Of a stretch of 64,000 nucleotides of DNA, positions 32,993 through 43,174 are shown in pieces; position 1 is the stretch's first letter, and each line of letters starts with the position of its first letter. The notes beneath the pieces are model-generated. The model saw only the letters and a program-made list of their open reading frames with translations. It was not told the DNA's origin and ran no database searches. The stretch is taken from the NCBI RefSeq assembly GCF_028372415.1, contig NC_092875.1, positions 34,428,817-34,492,816 of the forward strand, in the 5' to 3' direction. The DNA is from Notamacropus eugenii (taxonomy: Eukaryota > Chordata > Mammalia > Diprotodontia > Macropodidae). The position numbers were made by a program, and so were the translations under genes.

Positions 32993-34010
32993 AGAGAAGC
33001 ATGAAAAGGTGAACAGCAAAGAGAAGTCATAAAGGACTTGCTGAAGTTGAACTGTTTACATTCCTACATGAAAAGACAATATTTGTAACTCTTGAAACTT
33101 TTCAGTATCTGGGTACTGGGTGGGATTACACACACACACACATGCACATGCACACGCACACACACATAGAGACAGAGTGCACAGAGTGAATTGAAGAGGA
33201 TGGGATCATATCTTTAAAAAAATGAAATCAAGCAGTGAGAGAGAAATATATTGGGAGGAGAAAGGGAGAAATGGAATGGGGCAAATTATCTCTCATTAAA
33301 GAGGCAAGCAAAAGACTTTTTAGTGGAGGGAAAAAGAGGGGAGGTGAGAGAAAAACATGAAGTTTACTCTCATCACATTCCACTAAAGGAAGGAATAAAA
33401 TGCACACTCATTTTGGTATGAAAACCTATCTTACAATACAAGAAAGTGGGGGATGAGGGGATAAGCAGGGTGGGGGGGAGGATGGAAGGGAGGACATGGG
33501 GAGGAGGGAGCAATTTGAGGTCAACACTCATGGGGAGGGACAGGATCAAAAGAGAGAATAGAAGTAATGGGGGACAGGATAGGATGGAGGGAAATATAGT
33601 TAGTCTTATATAACACAACTATTATGGAAGTCATTTGCAAAACTACACAGATTTGGCCTATATTGAATTGCTTGCCTTCCAAAGGGAAGGGGTGGGGAGG
33701 GAGGGAGGAAGGGAAGTTGGAACTCAAAGTTTTAGGAACAACTGTCGAATACTGTTCTTGCCACTAGGAAATATGAAATACAGGTAAAGGGGTACAGAAA
33801 ATTATTTGGCCTTATAGGACAAAAGAGAAGATGGAGACAAGGGCAGAGAGGGATGATAGAAGAGAGAGCAGATTGGTGATAAAGGTAATTAGAATGCTTG
33901 GTGTTTTGGGGTGGGGGGCGGGGACAAAAGGGGAGAAAATATGGAACCCAAAATTTTGTGAAAATGAATGTTAAAAGTTAAATAAATTAATTAATTTTAA
34001 AAAATTTCAG

Positions 34011-34680
34011 TAGATTTTGGTTTCATTCATTTTTTTAAATAATATTTAATTTTCCCCAATTACATGTAAAATCAATTTTTTAACTTTTTTTTAGTTTTGA
34101 GTTCCAAATTCTATCTTCCACCTCCCTGAAAGAGTAAGCAATCTGATATAAGTTGTACCTGTGCAATCATGTAAAAAATTCCCTTATTAGTCATTTTATG
34201 GTAGAAAACTCAAGGAAGAAATAAGGAAAAAAAGAAAGGAAGGAAGGACAGGCAGAAGGAAGGAAAGAAGAAAGAAAGGAAGGGAGAAAAAAGGATGAAA
34301 AAAGAAAAAGAAGGAAAGTGAAAAATAGTATGCTTCTGTCTGTATTCAGATGCTATTAATTCTTATTTTGGAGGCGGGTAACATTTTTTGTCATGAATCC
34401 TTTGGGATTGTCTTAGATCATTGTATTGCTGAGAATAGCTAAGTCATTCACAGTAGCTCATCATACAATATTGCTGTTACTAGGTACAGTGTTCTGGTTC
34501 TGCTCACTTCACTCTGCATCGGTTCATGTAAGTCTTTCCAGGTGTTTCTGAAATCATCTTGCTCATCATTTCTTATAGCATAATAATATTCCATTACAAT
34601 CATAGCCCACAACTTCCCCAATTGATGGGCATCCAGAACTTCATTCTTGAGAACTTTTCCTCCTTCTTGGGCTGACTTTT
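34011..34680 (-). mobile_element. L1 ORF2 C-terminus and 3' UTR, antisense
   Basis: The minus strand encodes an ORF2 tail (LGKLWAMIVMEYYYAIRND, then Phe-Arg-Asn-Thr-Trp-Lys-Asp-Leu-His) within 34500-34640, followed to the left by the L1 3' UTR ending near 34030. A purine tract (aaggaagg type) at 34215-34320 lies in the UTR. Confidence 0.75.
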
Positions 34681-35277
34681 GCTGTATGAGTTTTGGAATG
34701 CTAATACCATTGAGAAAGGCCTTAGGACGTAGAACCCATAGAAAGTCTGTTCTTACAGTGATCTCAGAGGATAGAATGTCAGACCTCAGAACACATGACA
34801 TCAGAGTTGAGAAGAGACCTCAAAATGTAAAATGTCAGGACTGGGTTGGGCCTTAGCAGGCAGAACATCAGGATGAAAAGATCCAACTTCTTCATCTTGC
34901 AAAAGAGAAAACAGGCACAGAGAGATGAGTTTGCTCAAGGCCACTGAGTTTATCAGAGTGGTAATTGTTGGCATAAAGTAATTTTAGAGCTTGACATGTA
35001 CTTTGGCCCCTTCTGGCAAGACATTTGAGCTGGCCTCTTGCTAAAGGTCATGCATGACCAGCAACTCCTGGCTGGTGGAGGCATCCCCTCAGTGGGCTGT
35101 AATAGCTGCAGAAAAGACTGATATCCCTCTCATTTGAGTGTGTTTCTTGAACCTCAGGCAGTCTCTCCTTTGAATTTACAGCAAAGGTAGGGAGAATATT
35201 CTGCTCCATTCCCTGCCTCCCCTTAGCCCCTGGTACTAAACGACACAACAGCAAGAACATGCATATGTCTAAGTCAA
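34681..35277. other. Unclassified sequence with MIR-like piece
   Basis: 34870-34965 resembles reverse MIR. 34740-34860 has repeated 'agaatgtcag'/'aaatgtcagg' wording, as in CR1-like consensus ends. 34965-35277 holds nothing I recognise. Confidence 0.35.
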
Positions 35278-35400
35278 GTAAATAAGTGGACAAGTGTTTA
35301 TTAATAGCTGAATGTGTGCCAGGCACTGAGCTAGATACTGGGGATACAAAGAAAGGTTAATATAGTCTCTGCTCTCAAGGCGTTCACAGTCTAATCTAGG
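35278..35400 (-). mobile_element. L2 3' end, antisense
   Basis: 'gtgtttattaatagctgaatgtgtgccaggcactgagctagatactggggatacaaag' is the reversed L2 terminus. Confidence 0.7.
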
Positions 35401-35422
35401 AACCAACATATAAATCATTTTA

Positions 35423-36031
35423 TGTCAGGCCTAGAGGCCTAAGGGCTACCCGAGTCTTTCCTTACCTGTCGCAGGTCTTCAGCTGGCCTAACCAGATAAA
35501 CGTATGAGAGAAGAGACTTTCCAGAGTCGAACAAGGGTTAGGCTTTATTCAGGGTCTTGGTTACATGTGCAGGGGGAATTCTTCCTCAGGAGAGAGGAAT
35601 CCTCTTCCCAAGGAGGCAAAGATCTTACAGTAAGAGAATTGGGAGTGGGAGAGGGAGAGGGGAGAGGGAAGAGGGGAGAGGGAAGAGGGGCCTTCTGTCC
35701 TCTAAGGGCCCCTCAGCGCTAAGAGCGCCTTCAGGCTTTCCTGACCCTACTTAAGCTCTCCTGCCGCATAGTTTGCACCTGAATACCGTGCCTGTTCTCA
35801 GCCCTTAGACAACAATAGGTGTGCTCAGACCATGGATTAATCTCGAGGGCGGGATGCTCTCCCCAGCAAGTTTCCCACGGGGAAGAGGCGGAAATGCACG
35901 AGATAGCCCGGGTCTCACACCTCAATTCCCAGCTGTTCCCTGGGGGGCCTCATGAGAACTCTAAGGTTTAGAAGTCCTCACTTTTACCTACCTGAGACTG
36001 TCCACATGGAACTGAGCTTACACCCCCAACA
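35423..36031 (-). mobile_element. Solo LTR, ERV2-type, with 6-bp TSD
   Basis: 609 bp. On the minus strand it starts TGTTGGGGGTGTAAGC and ends CCTGACA. The 6-bp duplication atttta lies at 35417-35422 and 36032-36037. AATAAA on the minus strand is at 35547-35552. An internal GGGAGAGG-type minisatellite lies at 35640-35690. It differs from the 7351 family. Confidence 0.85.
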
Positions 36032-36037
36032 ATTTTA

Positions 36038-36432
36038 TATCTACAGGAAAAACTGGAGATAATTAACAGAGCAAAGGCTTTAAGAAGAATAGGTAAAGGT
36101 TTGTTGGAAACACTCTTGACACTAATAGGTATTAAGGAAAATTTATTACAGCAGAGTTTAGAGGAATTGAATGCCTTTGACCAAAAAGAGGCTCAATTCC
36201 CTTAGGAATGAAGAGCCCTGAATACAGAAGTGAGATGAGCTATATATCGTTAGTTCAAGACAGATCCTCCCACCAGGAGATGGATTGGTCCATTCTCCAT
36301 TAGGTCACCATCTTCTCTACATGCCCATTACATAACCACCCTTGGTGTGATACCCCATCTCAAACATGCTTTAATATAGGACCTGTGATCAGAAAATAGA
36401 AGGATAATTTTATGTGGGTTGTCTCTGCTTAT
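36038..36432 (-). mobile_element. Candidate LTR, minus strand
   Basis: The minus strand has a TATA-like 'gatatatagc' (about 36237-36246) and AATAAA (36136-36145) downstream, spaced as in an LTR. Ends not defined. HAL1 copy 4 splits this sequence from 39377 onward. Confidence 0.35.
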
Positions 36433-36448
36433 ATACATGAGGTTTATT
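36433..36448 (+). repeat. Target duplication of HAL1 copy 4, left
   Basis: atacatgaggtttatt, repeated with one mismatch at 39361-39376. Confidence 0.9.
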
Positions 36449-37431
36449 CTTTTTTTTTTTTATTTAACTTTTAACATTTATTTTCACAAAATTTTGGGTT
36501 ACAAATTTTCTCCCCTTTTCTCCCCTCCCCCCCCAAACCCAAGCATTCTAATTGCCTCTGTGACCAATCTGCTCTCTCTTCTATCCTCCCTCTCTGCCCT
36601 TGTCTCCGTCTTCTCTTTTGTCCTGTAGGGCCAGATAGCTTTCTTTACCCCTTAACCTGTATTTCTTATTTCCTAGTGGTAAGAACATTACAGTTGATCC
36701 TAACACTTTGAGTTCCAACTTCTTTAGCTCCCTCCCTCTCCACCCCTTCCCTTTGGAAGACAAGCAATTCAATATAGGCCAAATCTGTGTAGTTTTGCAA
36801 ATGATTTCCATACTAGTTGTGTTGTATAGGACTAACTATATTTCCCTCCATCCTATCCTGTCCCCCATTACTTCTATTCTCTTATGATCCTTTCCCTCCC
36901 CATGAGTGTCGACCTTGGATTGCATTCTCCTCCCCATGCCCTCCCCTCTATCCTCTCCCCCACCCTGCTTCTGCCCTTGTCCCCCACTCTCCTGTATTGT
37001 GAGATAGGTTTTCCTATCAAAATGAGTTGTGCATTTTATTCTTTCCTTTAGTGGAATGTGATGAGAGTAGACCTCATGTTTTTCTCTCGCCTCCCCTCTT
37101 TATCCCTCCACTAATAAGTCTTTTGCTTGCCTCTTTTATGGGAGATTGCCCCATTCAATTTCTCCCTTTCTCCTCCCAATATTTCTCTCTCACTGCTTGA
37201 TTTCATTTTTTTTTTTAAGATATGATCCCATCCTCTTCAATTCACTCTGTGCACTCTGTCTCTATGTATGTGTGCGTGTGTGCATGTGGTGTGTGTACTC
37301 CCACCCAGTACCCAGATACTGAAATGTTTCAAGAGTTACAAATATTGTCTTTCCATGTAGGAATGTAAACAGTTCAACTTTAGTAAGTCCCTTATGACTT
37401 CTCTTTGCTGTTCACCTTTTCATGCTTCTCT

Positions 37432-38520
37432 TCATTCTTGTGTTTGAAAGTCAAATTTTCTTTTCAGCTCTGGTCTTTTCATCAAGAAAATTTGAAAATC
37501 CTCTATTTCATTGAAAGACCATTTTTTCTCCTGAAGTATTATACTCAGTTTTGCTGGGTAGGTGATTCTTGGTTTTAGTCCTAGTTCCTTTGACTTCTGG
37601 AATATCCTATTCGATGCCCTTCGATCCCTTAATGTAGAAGCTGCTAGATCTTGTGTTATCCTGATTGTATTTCCACGATACTTGAATTGTTTCTTTCTAG
37701 CTGCTTGCAATATTTTCTCTTTCACCTGGGAACTCTGGAATTTGGCCACAATGTTCCTAGGAGTTTCTCTTTTTGGATCTCTTTCAGGTGGTGTTCTGTG
37801 GATTCCTTGAATATTTATTTTGCCCTCTGGTTCTAGAATCTCAGGGTAGTTTTCCTTGATAATTTCATGGAAGATGATGTCTAGGCTCTTCTTTTGATCA
37901 TGGTTTTCAGGTAGTCCCAGAATTTTTACATTGTCTCTCCTGGATCTATTTTCCAGGTCAGTTGTTTTTCCAATAAGATATTTCACATTATCTTCCATTT
38001 TTCCAATCTTCTCGCTATGTTCTGTGATATCTGTCTTTCTCACAAAGTCCTTAGCGTCCATCTGTGCCATTGTTGTTTTGAAAGAACTATTTTCTTCAGT
38101 GAGCTTTTGAATCTCCTTTTCCATTTGGCTAATTCTGCTTTTGAAAGCATTCTTCTCCTCATTGGCTTTTTGAACCTCTTTTGCCAATTGAGTTAGCCTA
38201 TTTTTCAAGGTGTTAATTTCTTCAACATTTTTTTGGTTCTCCTTTAGCAGGGAGCTGATCTGCTTTTCATGCTTCTCTTTCATCCCTCTCATTTCTCTTC
38301 CCAGTTTTTCCTCCACCTCTCTAACTTGATTTTCAAAATCCTTTTTGAGCTCTTCCATGGCCTGAGCCCATTGGGTGGGCTGGGACACAGAATCCTTGAT
38401 TTCTGTGTCTTTGCCTGATGGTAAGCATTGTTCTTCCTCATCAGAAAGGAAGGGAGGAAATGTCTGTTCTCCAAGAAAGTCGCCTTCAATAGTTTTATTT
38501 CTTTTCCCTTTTCTGGGCAT
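37432..38520 (-). CDS. HAL1/L1 ORF1p, intact, 362 aa (copy 4)
   Basis: From the conserved MPRKGK start (38520) to the stop after DFQTQE, 362 codons, exactly as copy 2. The frame stays open 31 codons upstream to another ATG (38613), but that part lies in the 5' UTR and is not shared as an ORF, so I take the downstream start. Coiled coil ~50-165; RRM from ~190 (RSRRDNVKILGLPE); C-terminal domain with RITYPAKLSIIL. Around 33 differences from copy 2, mostly in the coiled coil and its edge. Family role: RNA-binding trimer of the L1 RNP. Without ORF2 it could act only on its own RNA or on L1 RNPs supplied elsewhere. Confidence 0.9.
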   Translation of the reverse strand: MPRKGKRNKTIEGDFLGEQTFPPFLSDEEEQCLPSGKDTEIKDSVSQPTQWAQAMEELKKDFENQVREVEEKLGREMRGMKEKHEKQISSLLKENQKNVEEINTLKNRLTQLAKEVQKANEEKNAFKSRISQMEKEIQKLTEENSSFKTTMAQMDAKDFVRKTDITEHSEKIGKMEDNVKYLIGKTTDLENRSRRDNVKILGLPENHDQKKSLDIIFHEIIKENYPEILEPEGKINIQGIHRTPPERDPKRETPRNIVAKFQSSQVKEKILQAARKKQFKYRGNTIRITQDLAASTLRDRRASNRIFQKSKELGLKPRITYPAKLSIILQEKKWSFNEIEDFQIFLMKRPELKRKFDFQTQE

Positions 38521-38894
38521 TCTCCCCATCCAGTGACTTGACCTCTGAATATTCTCCTCACACCCACCTCGCCTCCTGGTCCTCCCAGCCAGCGTTTGGG
38601 GACTGAGATTCAAATGCTGCTTCCCGCCTTAGGGCTTTTGGGGGGGCAGGGCTGCTATTCAGTGTGAGAATTAAGTTCAGGTGGTCAGGTCGGGGCAGGG
38701 CCGCCTCTCAGGCTCAGTTCCCTCAGGGGGTTTATGTACAGACCTTCCACAATGGATCCAGGCTCCCGCCCGCTTGGGGAGCCCCTGTCTGCAGCTGCCT
38801 CTCAGCTTCTATCTCCCAGGGGGGCCCGAGCCATGGGGGCACCCCACTCCCCTCTCGACCTGCCAAAGAGACTCTCTCACCGACCCCTGTCACC

Positions 38895-39209
38895 TGTGGG
38901 TGGAGGGGCTTGTGCCGCTGCTGGAGATCCCATCCCTGAAGCCTGCTCGGATCTGTACCTCTCGGAGCCGCGGCCGCCGCAGGTCTGGGCTGGGCTCCGC
39001 GTCTGCAGTGCGACAGACCTTTTGCGAGAGGTTTGCAGGTCCCTCTGTGGGTGGAGGGACCCGCGTGGCCACTGGAGATCCCGTCCCCATAGCCCGCTCA
39101 GATCTTTTCCTCACGGTGTCACGGCCGCTGCAGGGCTGCCCTCTGCTCCCAGTCCTGGCGCCCAGTCCGCAGCGCGAAGGACCCCCTGCGAGAGGTTTGC
39201 AGGTCTCTC
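38895..39209 (-). repeat. Tandem duplication in HAL1 copy 4 5' region
   Basis: Two imperfect units: 38895-39045 and 39046-39209. Each starts tgtgggtggagg (plus strand) and ends at 'gagaggtttgcaggt'. Copy 2 has a single unit. Confidence 0.85.
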
Positions 39210-39376
39210 CGGAACAGAAATCTCCCTCGCTCCAATATTCCGTGGCCTCTGGGTGCAGAATTCACCGTGAGTTGGTCCCCTCTAGCCGTTCTGTGGGTTG
39301 TGGGTTCGGCGCTATGTGTATGTGCGTCTTTCTACTCCTCCATCTTGGCTCCGCCCCCACATACATGAGGTTCATT

Positions 39377-39699
39377 AAGAAAACGGAGTGAAAAAAAGTT
39401 TTCTCCAGGTTATTCCCAGTCATATTCCCCGACTGGTTCAGGCCAGTTTCAGGCCTGGACCTTCTTATCAAAAATTTTCTAACTTTTCTGAAGGCTGCTG
39501 TCTGTCTCCTGACTGGTTGAGTCCACCTGCAGTCAGCTTTCCTATTTTCTGACTTAATCTCAATGACTTCAACTAGTAACTTCTGTGGAAACTTAACTTT
39601 TTGCTGTCTCTCACACATTTCTACAGGAGAGGGAGACAGGGTTTTTACAGCTCTCCTAGTTTACTGTGGTAGTAGCACTTCCTAGATGTCAGCAACTTC
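39377..39699. other. Right half of the HAL1 copy 4 target; unclassified
   Basis: Continuation of the sequence left of 36433. The minus strand has an open frame of ~75 codons, basic and without a recognisable domain. Possibly the interior of the candidate minus-strand LTR element. Confidence 0.3.
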
Positions 39700-39835
39700 T
39701 TTGGCTTCCTGATGAGGAAACTGAGGCCCAGCAAAGTTAAATTATTTGTCAAGGTCAAGTGTTAGAGACAGGATTTAGACATGGATCCTCTGACTCCCAT
39801 ATCACTATTTCTCCCCCAATATCATGTTGTCTCTT
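39700..39835 (-). mobile_element. MIR-like SINE, antisense
   Basis: 'gatgaggaaactgaggcccagcaaag', then 'gacaggatttagacatggatcctctgactcc'. Confidence 0.6.
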
Positions 39836-41311
39836 TATGAGGCTTAAATTAGACTGCTACTAAGTCAGCTAAATTTCTTCCTCTGTAAAACAATGATAAT
39901 AATTCTTGTGTAATGGAGCCTGTACTTGAAACACACAAAAATATTCCTTGTCTAGTTTCAGCCTAAGTTATTATGTAGAAACTTGGGGTGAGCCTGTTTC
40001 TGGTTATTTGTAACTAAAGGGCCTATGTTGCAAGATGTTGAAAAGTTTCCTAATTGGTCTCAGAGTCAAGAAATAGTGACTCAAAAGTTGCTAAACTAGA
40101 ACTGAAGGGGTTATACAAAAGGAGCTCCTTCTTGATCTCCTTTTCACTGCAGCTACAAGTAGGCAGGACAACTTAAGAGTGTTTGGTGAGGGAGGGACAG
40201 TACCCTCGTCTTTCAACCAGCTACCATAGCTGTGCATATGGCTGCCTCTTTGTGTTTATTCTTTCTGATCTTAAGCAAATGGAAATTGAAGATGTGTCGG
40301 TGATCCTGTGACTTGGGGACAGGCAGGGGTCCCATTAGTAGTGGATAGCGATGGTAGCAGTGGGTTCCTATAATGATGGAGGCTGACAATGGTGGAAGTA
40401 GCTATAGTGGGAGTAAAAAGATAGTGAACTGAGGAAAGACAGGCTCAGGGAATGAGACCCCTTAAGAAATTCTGTGTTTGAACTCAGCAAAGGAACAGAG
40501 TCCAGGTAGGCTACCCAGTCAGTGGGGAAATTGGTGAGTTCTACATGAAGAAAAAGATAGAGGTGGTCTGGTCTATGAGGGTTAGTCTTTGAAGCTTATA
40601 TAGATATGCCTTGCCTGGTTCCAGTCCAATACTCCCTGGATTAGGAACTGAGAAGTGCCCGTTTGCTGTGGAGCTCTCATCTCATGAATCTTGTGTGTAT
40701 AAGAGGAGACTGCACTTCAGGTTTGGGTGGAATGCTTGTACCCGATGTTCTTAATATATATATTCTTGGCAGGTACATTTTGTAAAAGCTAATTAGCTGC
40801 CTGGCTGCTTGTTAATGGTGGGCACAACTCAGGGAGCTTAGGAGTAACAATGATAAAAAAATATATAGCTCCTCAGGGTTACCCCTAGAATCATGAATGA
40901 GAGAGAACACACAGTCTTCTGGGGACCTATGCAAGTAGGTGAAATTCCTTCTTGTTCTGCCTGCTTTATTGAATTCTAGATTTAGAGTTAGGAGAGACCT
41001 CAGCCATTTAGAGTATGTATGGACTACATTCATGTAGTCAAATGGTACCAAACTCAGATAGAAAGCGAGCCCACTGAACCATACATCAGGATCCCTGTGG
41101 GGTGCATATTAACTTAGTTTTAAAATGTAATATTACCAATTTTATTGTATTTTCATTTATTTTATTAAATATCTTCCAGTTACATTTTAATCTAGTTTGG
41201 GTACACTCTAGGGTGTTGTGGCCCCATGCGCTCACCCACCGTAAGGAGTTGTGTATGACATCTCTGATATCCAAACCTCTCATCTTATGTCTGAGAGAAG
41301 TGAAGCCCAAG
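39836..41311. other. Unclassified intergenic sequence
   Basis: About 1.5 kb with no gene. 39930-40280 may be an old LTR-like repeat. 40330-40430 is rich in GGTAG/GATGG words. Nothing firm. Confidence 0.3.
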
Positions 41312-41438
41312 GAGGAAAACTGACTTGCCTAAGGAAACTGATTTGCCTGAGGAAATTGACATGACTGAGGAAACTGACTTACCTGAGGAAACTGACATGG
41401 CTGAGGAAACTTACTTGTCTGAGGAAACTGACTTGCCC
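41312..41438 (+). repeat. 18-bp minisatellite, 7 units
   Basis: Unit gaggaaactgacttgcct, repeated seven times with point changes (the first unit has one extra A). The unit resembles the antisense MIR core. Confidence 0.92.
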
Positions 41439-41445
41439 AAGGTCT

Positions 41446-41700
41446 TGGGCAGCAAGGTGGCCCAGTGAGTGGATAGGACACTGGTGTTATGGAGTCAGGA
41501 AGACCTGAGTTCAAATTTAGTCTCAGACACAAACTAGCTTTGTGACCCTGGGCAAATCACTTCAGCCTGTTTGCCTTAGTTTCCTCATCTGTAAAATGAG
41601 CTGGAGAAGAAAATGGCAAATATCTTTGCCAAGAAAACCCCAAATGGGGTCACAAAGAATCAGACACAACTGAAAATGACTAAGTAAGAACAGGACCTCA
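41446..41700 (+). mobile_element. CORE/MAR-type SINE, full length
   Basis: 'gggcagcaaggtggcccagtg' head, 'tgtgaccctgggcaaatcac' core, 'caaatggggtcacaaagaatc' and 'gacacaactgaaaatgac' tail. Confidence 0.88.
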
Positions 41701-42234
41701 TAAATTGAAAGTAACAAAGCTGGGTTGTTGGTTGGGGGAGGTACTGGGTAAACTTTTAAAACATTATGCAAATATGAGCTGCTATTAATAGTCCAAGTAC
41801 TCTACCCCAGTCTTATCTCCAGGCTGGGACAGAACAAAAATGCTACTTTTAACCAGCTTCCTGTTATTTTGTCTAGCTCCTCTATCAAGCAGCTGACTCA
41901 GAATTAAGGAGTTGCATTTTCATGAGTCGGAGCATAGGGAGGATTGTGGAATAGACCCTTGAATCTCCAACAGTTTATTTTTTTACATTATCTCTAGATT
42001 TTGGCTTTGAAATGCTTCTGAACATTGTTGGTGCCTTTTTATATTTCTTTGATGCTCAAATCTAGCTCATTCAGCTTCTGAAAGAGGAAATAACAAATGT
42101 CTTCCCGAAGGTCTCTGGACCCTGAGATTCCTAATGAGTTTAAATGGGGAGAAGGTAATAGTAATAAAATCTGATTTTTCTGTAACAATTTATATTTCTA
42201 GAAAGCATATTGAAGCATGATTGTATTTGATCCT
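41701..42234. other. Unclassified intergenic sequence
   Basis: No repeat or gene recognised. Confidence 0.3.
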
Positions 42235-42345
42235 AATCACCTCCCTGAGGGGTAAGGGCTCTTGTTATCCCCATTTGCAGATCAGGAAATGGAGGTCCAG
42301 ATCACACAGCTACTTGAACCTAGGTCCTCCTCACCTCTGGTCCAG
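42235..42345 (-). mobile_element. MIR fragment, antisense
   Basis: 'ttatccccatttgcagatcagg ... cacacagctacttgaacctaggtc'. Confidence 0.55.
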
Positions 42346-42639
42346 CATATTTTCCGCCCTGAAGTTCTGCGATTGGAATCATGAATCTCTCCCTATTCTT
42401 GTTGCTCAGAATTTTTTGAAAAGTTTGAGAGCAAAGAGGAGGACCCTGCGGAGCTAATTTCTTAATCCTTTCTCTGAGTTCTCTGAGAGATTTAGGGTAT
42501 ACTCTTCAGCCTTAATCCTGCCCCAAGTCTACTACAAGTTTCTATTTGTGTAATATCATCCAGTTTTTTGCATTTTCAAGAAGCAGTCAACCAGTGATTA
42601 TGGGCACAAAGTAATCTTTGTTAGAGGGCACTAGAGTCA

Positions 42640-42890
42640 GTTTCTTGGGGACACACCCAGATGTTATTTTTGGGAGTCCATTTGGAGTTTTCTTGACAAA
42701 GACACTAGAGTAGTTTGCTATTTTCTTCTTTAGCCCAATTTTACAGATGAGGATACTGAAGCAGAGTTAAGTGACTTGCCCAGGGTCACACAAATAGCAA
42801 GTGTGTGAGGTCAGATTTGACCTTAGGAAGATAAGTCTTCCTGACTCCAGACCCCTGCACTCTGTGCACTGTGGTGCCACCTAGCTGCCT
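42640..42890 (-). mobile_element. CORE/MAR-type SINE
   Basis: 'tttggagttttcttgacaaag', 'agtgacttgcccagggtcacac', ends 'gtgccacctagctgcc'. Head-to-tail with the next SINE. Confidence 0.82.
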
Positions 42891-42891
42891 C

Positions 42892-43091
42892 ATGTGCTGC
42901 ACTATGCTAAGTATTTTACAAATATTATCTCATTTGATCCTCACAACAACACTAAGAGATTATGATCCCCATTTTACAGATAAAAAAACTGAGACAAACA
43001 GAAGTTAAATGACTTGCCCAAGGTTACACAGCTAATACATGTCTGAGGCCATGCTTTTCTGGCTCTATCCACTGCACTACCTAGCTGCCTT
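42892..43091 (-). mobile_element. MIR/CORE-type SINE
   Basis: 'tattatctcatttgatcctcacaaca', 'ccattttacagataaaaaaactgag', ends 'ctacctagctgcc'. Confidence 0.8.
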
Positions 43092-43174
43092 GGTAAGTCA
43101 CATCTCAGTCTTCTCTCTGGTGTTTCTAGAGCAGAAGGTTTATTTGTCATTGGGAGGTGGTACTTGGCAAGCAA

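Larger units (their letters stand above)
31247..33998 (+). mobile_element. HAL1-like half-L1, copy 3
   Basis: Same layout as copy 1 and closest to it: shared 5' region wording ('gaggcggccctgccccaacc', 'gatgtcacactgaatagcac') and the same ORF1 deletion. The 5' end starts ggagccaagatggcgg, lacking only a few G-rich leading bases. The CA repeat and G-rich purine tract are present. No ORF2. Its flanks are unlike those of copy 1, so it is not a segmental duplicate. Confidence 0.9.
36449..39360 (-). mobile_element. HAL1-like half-L1, copy 4 (intact ORF1)
   Basis: 2.9 kb on the minus strand. 5' end at 39360 (gggggcggagccaagatgga), ORF1 38520-37432, 3' region with TG/CA repeat near 37265-37300, and a poly-T (poly-A sense) end at 36449-36462. 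The extra length comes from a tandem duplication in the 5' region. No ORF2. Closest to copy 2. Confidence 0.92.

Noticed and set aside
34448..34801. 117-codon minus-strand ORF
   Set aside because: L1 ORF2 C-terminal remnant joined to unrelated sequence.
38681..39391. 236-codon plus-strand ORF
   Set aside because: It lies antisense in the GC-rich 5' region of half-L1 copy 4, with the tandem duplication changing frame. Not treated as a gene; the shared antisense frame is discussed as a finding.
41329..41532. ORF with repeated Gln-Phe-Pro units
   Set aside because: Product of the 18-bp minisatellite.
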